Assembly (NCBI GenBank): GCA_019359115.1 | Contig: JAHHHW010000077.1 | Span: 1-64,000 of the forward strand | Length of the DNA: 64,000 nt | Direction: 5' to 3' | Source of the DNA: Pelatocladus maniniholoensis HA4357-MV3 | GTDB taxonomy: Bacteria; Cyanobacteriota; Cyanobacteriia; Cyanobacteriales; Nostocaceae | Shown: positions 17,372 through 24,157 of the stretch, piece by piece | How the letters are laid out: the number at the start of each line of letters is the position of its first letter | Numbering within the stretch: position 1 is the stretch's first letter | The notes under the pieces: model-generated | The model's database searches: none | Told to the model about the DNA's origin: nothing | Seen by the model: only the letters and a program-made list of their open reading frames with translations | Translations under genes and position numbers: made by a program

Positions 17372-18184
17372 TTAAACTTTTGTAGGTGTTGCCAAATCTA
17401 CTTGCAATCGCTTAAACATTGCTTGTCGTCCTTGGATTGCCAAGGTGTCATCTATAGGTGATAGAGTAATAGGCTGTTGATATTTCAGTCTCAGTGCAGT
17501 TTGAATTAACCAATCTGCCACAAAGGGATTTTTTGGTAACAGAGGCCCGTGGGAATAGGTAGCGATCGCATTCTGATAAAATATACCTTCTGTGCCATCC
17601 TCGCCATTGTTGCCCAAGCCATGCACCACACGTCCGAGGGCTTCGACTTGGCCTAATTTAGTACGTCCGCCATGATTTTCAAATCCAATAAGGTATGGTT
17701 TGCTACCTGTCATTTCTTGGAGATCTCGCGCAAGACGAGTAGCAGTGACTTCTACAACTAAGTTACCAATACAGCGCCGGACATTTTCGCCGGGATGCAC
17801 TGAGACTATATCCAATATGCCTAAACCCTGAATACGTTGTCCAAATCCTGGTTCATAGTAGTGTCCCAACAGTTGAGGCGAACCACAGGTAAAAACACCA
17901 GGAATACCATTTTCAATTTTTTCGCGCATTGCTTCTGCTTTCGCACCTTGCAAATCACGCATGACAATTTCTTGCTGACGATCTTGGGCGCCACCACCCA
18001 CGATTAAATCTACAGATTTGATATCATCTGCTGTCGCATTTTGATCTAAGGGCAAAACCTTGACATTATATCCCCGCCACTGACAACGGCGTTCTAAGAC
18101 GATAACATTACCGCGATCGCCATAGGTACTCATCAGCGTCGGATACAGCCAACCAATAGTTAATTCGTATTGTTGATTAATCAT
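17372..18184 (-). CDS. gatD: Lipid II isoglutaminyl synthase glutaminase subunit GatD-like
   Basis: 270-residue class I glutamine amidotransferase of the GatD/CobQ-like group. The catalytic cysteine lies in VFTCGSPQLLG (about residues 92-102) and the catalytic histidine in ATYSHGPLLPKNP near the C-terminus; IGWLYPTLMSTYGDRGN is the family's start. GatD releases ammonia for MurT, which amidates D-glutamate of lipid II in peptidoglycan. The usual partner murT is not in the neighbouring genes, which is unusual for this pair, so a different acceptor enzyme is possible. Confidence 0.8.
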   Translation of the reverse strand: MINQQYELTIGWLYPTLMSTYGDRGNVIVLERRCQWRGYNVKVLPLDQNATADDIKSVDLIVGGGAQDRQQEIVMRDLQGAKAEAMREKIENGIPGVFTCGSPQLLGHYYEPGFGQRIQGLGILDIVSVHPGENVRRCIGNLVVEVTATRLARDLQEMTGSKPYLIGFENHGGRTKLGQVEALGRVVHGLGNNGEDGTEGIFYQNAIATYSHGPLLPKNPFVADWLIQTALRLKYQQPITLSPIDDTLAIQGRQAMFKRLQVDLATPTKV

Positions 18185-18424
18185 AATTTTAGGGATCGGG
18201 GATTAAGTTGCGCCTGTTGCAGTGTTGGGAGCCAGAATCTTGAGATTGGTATTATCAGTTTTGAAAGATTTTAGCCTGTGTACACGCTAAATTACGAACA
18301 TATCAAGGAATGTTGTTTTATAGATAAAATTAGAAATACCAATAAAATAAATAGCAATGTCTATTGACACGAGAGTGTAAATCTACCCTTAAAATATAAA
18401 GCGCGCTCTGATTAGCAAAAACTT

Positions 18425-19544
18425 ATGGATGCATTAGAACTAAAACGCGAAATTGAAACGTTGTGCGATCGCCTGGGTAAAACTCAGGACTATCTTTGAC
18501 ATTCCTGCACTCACAGCTAAAATTCAAGATTTAGAACAAATTGCAGCCCAGCCAGAATTTTGGGATGATCAAATACAAGCCCAAGGAACGCTGCAAGAAC
18601 TTAATGATCTAAAAGCACATCTTCAGCAGTACCAACATTGGCAAAGTAGCATCGAAGACACCAAAGCAGTATTAGAGCTTTTGGAGTTAGAAACGGATGA
18701 AGCACTTCTACAAGAAGCAGAAACTACTGTCACAAAACTCAACAAAGAGCTTGACCAGTGGGAGTTACAGCAGTTACTCTCTGGCCCTTATGATGACAAA
18801 GGGGCGGTTCTGACTATTAACGCTGGTGCTGGTGGTACTGATGCTCAAGACTGGGCAGAAATGCTACTGCGGATGTATACCCGTTGGGCAGAAATTCAGG
18901 GTTACAAGGTAAATTTAACAGATGAATCCGAAGGTGACGAAGCAGGTATAAAATCAGCCACCATAGAGATTACTGGACGCTATGCCTATGGGTACTTGCG
19001 GTCTGAAACAGGCACTCATCGCTTAGTACGAATTTCACCTTTTAATGCTAATGGTAAGCGCCAAACCAGTTTCGCTGGGGTGGAAGTAATGCCTCAACTC
19101 GATAACTCGGTGCAATTGGAGATTCCTGAAAAAGACCTAGAAATTACTACATCTCGGTCTGGTGGAAAAGGTGGACAGAATGTCAACAAGGTAGAAACTG
19201 CTGTACGCGTTACTCATCTTCCCACAGGGATTGCAGTGCGTTGTACAGAAGAACGCAGCCAATTGCAAAACAAAGAAAAAGCCCTCGCTCGTTTGAAAGC
19301 GAAATTGCTAGTCATTGCCCAAGAACAACATGCTAAAGAAATTGCCGAAATTCGTGGTGATATGGTCGAAGCTTCTTGGGGAAACCAGATTCGTAACTAC
19401 GTTTTTCATCCTTACCAAATGGTAAAAGATTTACGTACCAACGTCGAAACGACTGCGATCGCCGACATTATGAATGGCGAACTAGATACTTTCATCCAAG
19501 CTTATCTGCGGCAAGAAAATCAGCTAGTAGAAGCGACAGTGTAA
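18425..19544 (+). CDS. prfB: Peptide chain release factor 2, with programmed +1 frameshift
   Basis: RF2 recognises UGA and UAA stop codons and triggers peptide release. The gene starts at ATG 18425 ([11 protein letters not shown]). After 24 codons the frame meets TGA at 18497-18499 in the context TATCTTTGAC. Skipping one T joins Leu24 to Asp in the next frame and yields a 372-residue protein. The GGQ motif is in [11 protein letters not shown], and the SPF-type stop-recognition segment is in [12 protein letters not shown]. An annotation starting at an internal TTG (18453) would miss the true N-terminus. It is divergent from gatD. Confidence 0.95.
18486..18500 (+). promoter_or_regulatory. prfB autoregulatory +1 frameshift site
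   Basis: The sequence CAGGACTATCTTTGAC matches the classic RF2 site: a short Shine-Dalgarno-like AGGA, then CTT TGA C, where slippage from CTT to TTT moves the ribosome forward by one base. When RF2 is scarce, slow decoding of TGA favours the shift and restores RF2. The AGG is shorter than the AGGGGG of E. coli. Confidence 0.92.
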
Positions 19545-19624
19545 TTTATTTAGTTAAAAGGGAAAAAAGGGAACAGGGAATAGGGAACACAGCTATTGGG
19601 CATTAAGTAAGTGGGTCAAATTAA

Positions 19625-19692
19625 ATATAAAACCTCACCCTCAATCCCTCTCCTTAGTAAGGAGAGGGAAGCCGGAGGCAGGGTGAGGTTTT
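19625..19692. repeat. 68-bp nested palindrome after prfB
   Basis: The outer arms ATAAAACCTCACCCT (19625-19639) and AGGGTGAGGTTTTAT (19678-19692) are perfect inverted copies, and inside them CCCTCTCCTT pairs with AAGGAGAGGG. It lies 80 bases after the prfB stop and could act as a terminator. Downstream, to about 19815, is a pyrimidine-rich tract of CTTGTCTTCC-like decamers. Confidence 0.8.
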
Positions 19693-19874
19693 ATTTTATC
19701 TTTAATTACACCTACCTACTTATTGGTGTTTATTCTCTCCCTTGTCTTTTTTGTCTTCTCCTTGTCTTCCTTGTCTTCCTTGTCTGCCTTATCTCCCTTA
19801 TCCCCGTTCCCTTTGATTTTGGACTCCGCTTTGACAAACTGTTACATTGAAAGAAGATTTGTCATCAAATTATT

Positions 19875-20030
19875 ATGAGCAATTCTCCTTCTGATGAACG
19901 TCAACCTAGCTATGTGAAACTCGCGATGCGAAATATGGTGCAAAAGCGAGTTACTTCCCTCAAGCACTTTCTGTTGACTACTGTCGGGCTATTAGCTTTG
20001 TTTATTGGTCTTGCTTATCTAACTCGCTGA
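19875..20030 (+). CDS. DUF3285-family small membrane protein
   Basis: A 51-residue open frame (ATG at 19875, TGA at 20028-20030) beginning MSNSPSDERQPSYVKLAMRN and ending in a hydrophobic segment (FLLTTVGLLALFIGLAYLTR). This matches the short DUF3285 proteins conserved in cyanobacteria: a polar basic N-terminus with one C-terminal membrane helix. Function is unknown. It lies 40 bases upstream of ybeY on the same strand, an arrangement I recall from other cyanobacteria. Confidence 0.82.
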   Translation: MSNSPSDERQPSYVKLAMRNMVQKRVTSLKHFLLTTVGLLALFIGLAYLTR

Positions 20031-20070
20031 TCATAAACTATCAATTTCACTACAGGAGATTTTTTGGCTG

Positions 20071-20601
20071 GTGCAAGTTGAAGTATATGTAGAGGATTAT
20101 CTATGTGAATCTTCGCAAGCAAAAAGTATCAATATTGGGGATACCTATACTCCAATCACTGCTCAAACATGGGAAAATTGGTTTAATTGCTGGTTAGAAA
20201 AATTACAACCAAATATTCCACCTGCGGCAAATTATGAAATCGGGTTGCGTTTAACCAATGACTCGGAAATTCAGGAATTAAACGCCCAGTATCGTCATCA
20301 AGACAAACCTACAGATGTTTTATCGTTTGCCGCATTAGAGGTAAACTCTCCTGTCCCAAGTGAAATGCTAGCTTCTATGCCTTTATACCTTGGTGATATT
20401 GTTATTTCTGTTGATACCGCACACCAGCAAGCTCAAAAGCAAGGACATACTTTGTTAACCGAATTAGCTTGGTTAGCAAGCCACGGGTTGTTACATCTGC
20501 TGGGCTGGGATCATCCGGATGAAGAAAGTTTAGAAAGAATGCTAAAACAGCAAGTAATATTACTGAATTTCATCGGTATTTCTCTTGACATAGAATTTTA
20601 G
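20071..20601 (+). CDS. ybeY: Endoribonuclease YbeY (16S rRNA maturation)
   Basis: 176-residue zinc-dependent RNase acting in ribosome quality control and 3' processing of 16S rRNA. The metal site HGLLHLLGWDH (H-x3-H-x5-H) is intact near residue 150, with the family's RLTNDSEIQELNAQYR and KPTDVLSFA segments before it. It begins with GTG at 20071 behind ACAGGAGA. It is followed by dgkA 141 bases downstream, a frequent bacterial pairing. Confidence 0.93.
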   Translation: MQVEVYVEDYLCESSQAKSINIGDTYTPITAQTWENWFNCWLEKLQPNIPPAANYEIGLRLTNDSEIQELNAQYRHQDKPTDVLSFAALEVNSPVPSEMLASMPLYLGDIVISVDTAHQQAQKQGHTLLTELAWLASHGLLHLLGWDHPDEESLERMLKQQVILLNFIGISLDIEF

Positions 20602-20742
20602 GAGTTGCATGTTTATTTAAGATGCAACTTATTTATTGTTATTAATATAATGATCGGTAGAAAATTGGCATAATTATCGATGAATTATTAAAATCGGCAC
20701 ATATTCCCAGTTCATCCACCCTGCTGCTGTATTTTTTCAACT

Positions 20743-21198
20743 ATGTCTCAACCAGTCTCACCACCACCAACTTCAAACCACTTAGAAAAAGTTGTTACCA
20801 AAAAGCGAGAATTCTCTTGGCAAGTTGCTGCTAATCTATTTGTGAGTTTTAAGTATGCTTGGTGTGGGATAAGTTATGCTTTTCAAACTCAACGCAATTT
20901 TCGTATTCATGTTGTTATCTGCGTAGTAGCGCTGGGATTGAGTATTTTTTTACGATTAAAGGCAGTGGAAATCGCAGTTATTAGTATAACTAGTGGCTTA
21001 GTTTTAGCGTTAGAGTTACTAAATACAGCAATTGAATCGGTAGTGGATTTAACAGTCAAGCAGACCTACCATGAACTCGCAAAAATTGCCAAAGATTGTG
21101 CTGCTGGTGCTGTGCTGATTTCGGCTTGTGTGGCAGTTTTGGTAGCGATCGCACTTTTATTTCCTCCCTTGTTAGCTTTGATTTTGTCAGCTGTTTAG
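20743..21198 (+). CDS. dgkA: Diacylglycerol/undecaprenol kinase family protein
   Basis: 151-residue integral membrane kinase. After a polar leader of about 40 residues come the conserved SFKYAWCGISYAF and NFRIH, the catalytic motif ALELLNTAIESVVDL, and three predicted membrane helices. Gram-positive and cyanobacterial members phosphorylate undecaprenol, linking lipid-carrier recycling to wall synthesis. The longer cytoplasmic N-terminus is common in cyanobacterial members. Confidence 0.88.
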   Translation: MSQPVSPPPTSNHLEKVVTKKREFSWQVAANLFVSFKYAWCGISYAFQTQRNFRIHVVICVVALGLSIFLRLKAVEIAVISITSGLVLALELLNTAIESVVDLTVKQTYHELAKIAKDCAAGAVLISACVAVLVAIALLFPPLLALILSAV

Positions 21199-21317
21199 AA
21201 ATTTAATTTGTTGTTTGAGATTTTTAGAACCAACAATTAACTGGATCATAGCGACACAAAATCTGTAACAATCAACCAAAATGGTATGCAGTGGTTGAGA
21301 ACTGGAGTTGAATCACA

Positions 21318-21923
21318 GTGCTTCTCGTTATTGACAATTACGACAGCTTTACCTACAATCTGGTGCAATATTTGGGAGAACTGGCAACAGAATTTCCTGT
21401 AGCGGCAGATATCAAAGTATTTCGTAACGATAAGATTACCCTTGATGAGATTAATGCCTTAAAGCCAGATGGAGTAGTAATTTCTCCCGGCCCTGGTCGC
21501 CCAGATGATGCGGGTATTTCCCTAGATTTAATTCAAAAACTAGGAACTGACTTACCAATCTTAGGGGTTTGTTTGGGTCATCAAAGTATTGGTCAAGTGT
21601 TCGGTGGTAATATTGTTTCGGCACCAGAGTTAATGCACGGCAAAACCTCCCAAGTGTCTCATACAGGAGTTGGGGTTTTCCAAGGATTAGAAAACCCAAT
21701 TGTTGCTACCCGGTATCATAGCCTGGTAATCGAGCGCGACACCTGTCCAGATGTATTAGAAATCACCGCTTGGGTAGAAGATGGCACAATTATGGGGGTA
21801 CGACACCGGAACTATCCTCATATAGAAGGCGTCCAATTTCACCCAGAGAGTGTTCTGACATCTTCAGGCAAGCAGTTACTGCGAAACTTTCTTTGTAAAT
21901 TACAGATGAAAACAAGAGAATGA
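21318..21923 (+). CDS. Anthranilate/aminodeoxychorismate synthase glutaminase component (TrpG/PabA)
   Basis: 201-residue class I glutamine amidotransferase that supplies ammonia to anthranilate synthase (tryptophan) or aminodeoxychorismate synthase (folate). Motifs: [18 protein letters not shown] at the start, SPGPGRP, catalytic Cys in [12 protein letters not shown], and GVQFHPES with the His/Glu pair. The two activities cannot be told apart from this subunit alone, so no single symbol is given. Start GTG at 21318. The stop overlaps the ATG of the next gene by four bases (ATGA). Confidence 0.9.
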   Translation: MLLVIDNYDSFTYNLVQYLGELATEFPVAADIKVFRNDKITLDEINALKPDGVVISPGPGRPDDAGISLDLIQKLGTDLPILGVCLGHQSIGQVFGGNIVSAPELMHGKTSQVSHTGVGVFQGLENPIVATRYHSLVIERDTCPDVLEITAWVEDGTIMGVRHRNYPHIEGVQFHPESVLTSSGKQLLRNFLCKLQMKTRE

Positions 21924-22690
21924 AACGACGGCAATTAATGGGCTATGCTGGGGCAGGTTTGGTAACAACTTTGGTTACTAGCTTGGGTTCTCACTTTCAA
22001 GCTAACGCCCAATCTAGCGGTTCATTATCAATTCAATGGTTGGGTCATACTTGCTTTCTGTTTACAGGTGGCGGTACGAAAATTCTTGTCAACCCATTTC
22101 GGACAGTTGGTTGTACCGCTAAGTATCGTCCACCGAAAGTGGCAGCAGATTTAGTACTGGTAAGCAGTCAATTGTTGGATGAAGGTGCAGTTGAAGATCT
22201 ACCGGGAAATCCGAAGTTAATCTACGAACCCGGTGCTTACGAGTTCAAAGGTATTAAGTTTCAAGGAATTGCTATCCCCCACGATCGCAAAGGTGGGAAG
22301 CAATTCGGTACAAATGCTGCTTGGCAATGGCAGCAAGCAGGAATTAATATCCTGCACTTAGGGGGGGCTGCTGCACCTATTTCCATCGAACAAAAAATCC
22401 TCATTGGTCGTCCCGATGTGGCACTAGTACCTGTAGGCGGCGGTGCAAAAGCTTATAATGCCGAAGAAGCAAAGCAAGCAATTCAGACGATCAATCCTAA
22501 GTTGATTATTCCTACCCATTACCGTACCCAAGCAGCTGATGAAGCTAGTTGCGATATTTCTCCTTTAGATAATTTTTTAACGGTGATGAATGGGATGACT
22601 GTGCGTCGTAGCGATAGCGACAAAATTATTGTTAGTTCCAGTAATTTACCGGAGAATGGAGTGATACAAGTTTTAAGTTACAAGTTTTAG
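21920..22690 (+). CDS. Exported MBL-fold protein with incomplete metal site
   Basis: 256-residue metallo-beta-lactamase-fold protein of the UlaG-like group. It begins with a twin-arginine-like signal ([13 protein letters not shown]) and an AxA-type cleavage region (ANAQ near 30). The fold is recognised by [28 protein letters not shown] and IIPTHYRT. Where active members have HxHxDH, this one has SSQLLDEG, so three of the usual ligands are replaced and hydrolase activity is doubtful. It is coupled to the trpG/pabA gene through an ATGA overlap. Confidence 0.78.
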   Translation: MKRRQLMGYAGAGLVTTLVTSLGSHFQANAQSSGSLSIQWLGHTCFLFTGGGTKILVNPFRTVGCTAKYRPPKVAADLVLVSSQLLDEGAVEDLPGNPKLIYEPGAYEFKGIKFQGIAIPHDRKGGKQFGTNAAWQWQQAGINILHLGGAAAPISIEQKILIGRPDVALVPVGGGAKAYNAEEAKQAIQTINPKLIIPTHYRTQAADEASCDISPLDNFLTVMNGMTVRRSDSDKIIVSSSNLPENGVIQVLSYKF

Positions 22691-22699
22691 AAATAATTA

Positions 22700-22726
22700 A
22701 AGCAGGCTAAAAGCCTGCTTTTTAAG
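22700..22726 (+). terminator. Rho-independent-like terminator
   Basis: AAGCAGGCT (22700-22708) and AGCCTGCTT (22712-22720) form a nine-pair stem with a three-base loop, followed by TTTAAGTTTTTT. It lies ten bases after the MBL gene stop and should end the trpG/pabA-MBL transcript. Confidence 0.85.
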
Positions 22727-22808
22727 TTTTTTGGTTGTGGCGTCACAATCGGTTTTTTCGGTTTTTTACAAACGATAAAAGCTATGTTTTATACAAAAAT
22801 CGATAAAC

Positions 22809-22832
22809 TGGGGATGGCGATCGCCATCCCCA
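22809..22832. repeat. 24-bp perfect palindrome centred on HIP1
   Basis: TGGGGATGGCGATCGCCATCCCCA is fully self-complementary, with the HIP1 octamer GGCGATCGCC at its centre. It stands between the MBL gene and the lipoprotein gene, and could form a hairpin in transcripts from either side. Confidence 0.8.
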
Positions 22833-22962
22833 AATCCTCAAACGTCCAAAATTCGTAGTGTGACATTTAGGGTGCAGAAGGTAGGTTTTAAAACAACCTC
22901 TAAGACACTAAGAAAACTATTCTTTGTAATGATAGCTTGGGACGCAGAGTACTTGTTGACTT

Positions 22963-23403
22963 TTAAGGTTTAGCAACACTATTAATATCTTTATTCAGAG
23001 ATTGTAATGCTGCTAGCACTTTATCTTTATTTGGTGCGGAGGTTTTCAAATCTCCTTGAATTTTATCCGCCTCATCTTCAATTGTATTGTAGGTTTTGGA
23101 AGATTTCTTTTTCACTCCATCCTCAACCTTTGACCAATAATCCTCAAATTTGCCAAACTCTTGTTTAGCTTTAGTAAAATCCCCAGCTTTAACGGCTGTT
23201 TGGGTATTGGAGACAACTGCTAACAATCCTTTAAAGTTATCGTCTTTGACAGTAGTAGTAGCTGTTTTCTCAGATGTAGCACTCGCGGGTGTAGCAGTTG
23301 CTGAAGGTGATGTCTGCGTGGCGGATTGTTCACCATTCTTGCATCCGACTAAGGTCAACATACTAATTGCACTAATCAGCAAAACTTGATTAAAACGGTT
23401 CAT
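22963..23403 (-). CDS. Hypothetical lipoprotein
   Basis: 146-residue protein with a lipoprotein signal (MNRFNQVLLISAISMLTLVGC; lipobox LVGC, Cys21), a Ser/Thr/Ala-rich spacer, then a helical domain of about 95 residues with acidic and lysine-rich surfaces (GKFEDYWSKVEDGVKKKS). The helical domain resembles small periplasmic four-helix proteins of cyanobacteria annotated only as hypothetical. Export and lipid anchoring are supported; the function is unknown. It is monocistronic. Confidence 0.75.
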   Translation of the reverse strand: MNRFNQVLLISAISMLTLVGCKNGEQSATQTSPSATATPASATSEKTATTTVKDDNFKGLLAVVSNTQTAVKAGDFTKAKQEFGKFEDYWSKVEDGVKKKSSKTYNTIEDEADKIQGDLKTSAPNKDKVLAALQSLNKDINSVAKP

Positions 23404-23848
23404 AAAAAACTCCTTAGCAGAAGTGTTATAGGTATTGGTAATTCGGTACTTAGTATTAGTGATCAGGTAATAGGTAAAAATATCACCTCACCTTTAGAAA
23501 GCATCATCACCAGACAGTACCTGATTGAAGTATTAAGACTATAAGGCTAAAAAAGTGCCAAAGAACTAAAATTTTTACTAAGATTTCTACTTTCTTTCCC
23601 AGTTCTTGACATTGAGTTTTTTATCTAGCATTCCTAAATCATTCATAAATAACAAGATCCCGAACTTTACAGAAGTTGTCGGGGATCTGACCCTCTCAAG
23701 ATTCACAACTCCTACACGGATTGCTATATTTTGAGTTTTTGTGAACAAATCTCAATTTTTAAACACAAATTTTAAGTTAATATTTAATAAGGCTTATTTT
23801 TGCGATTATATTAAATTTTGTTAGTTAACTTTTTTCTCAATAACTAGT
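23404..23848. other. Intergenic stretch, 445 bases
   Basis: Divergent promoter region between the lipoprotein and the PepSY-like gene. It holds an imperfect hairpin at 23655-23688 (AGATCCC...GGGATCT) related to the one at 12515-12556. No gene is visible. Confidence 0.6.
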
Positions 23849-24127
23849 ATGAAACGTTTATTTCGTAAGTACCATCGCACTCTCGCGCTTATTATTGCTT
23901 TGCCATTGATTTTAACTGCGCTAACAGGAATGTTAGCAACTGTTGTCAGAGAGTGGCCGATTGACACAGGGTTTTCATCTGGATTTATTTTAAGCATTCA
24001 TACAGGCGAAATATTTCATCTTCAAGCAATCTATCCGATGTTGAATGGCTTAGGAATTATTGGGTTGGTAGTTACAGGTTTGAGTATGTCTGGTTTATTT
24101 AATCAGAAGAAACAAAAATCTCAATAG
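23849..24127 (+). CDS. Small PepSY-type membrane protein
   Basis: 92-residue protein with two predicted membrane helices (LALIIALPLILTALTGML, and GLGIIGLVVTGLSMSG near the end). The start KRLFRKYHRTLALII resembles the first helix of PepSY-associated membrane proteins, which begin 'R-LHR-LG-I---PL--TALTG'. The periplasmic part has a single IHTGEIF segment. The role is unknown; related proteins are linked to iron-reducing or protease-inhibiting functions. Confidence 0.7.
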   Translation: MKRLFRKYHRTLALIIALPLILTALTGMLATVVREWPIDTGFSSGFILSIHTGEIFHLQAIYPMLNGLGIIGLVVTGLSMSGLFNQKKQKSQ

Positions 24128-24157
24128 AGATGAGAATCAAATTTTGATAAGAGTTAT

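Noticed and set aside
18453-18497. Separate start of prfB at an internal TTG
   Set aside because: The true N-terminus lies upstream in the other frame and is joined through the +1 frameshift site.
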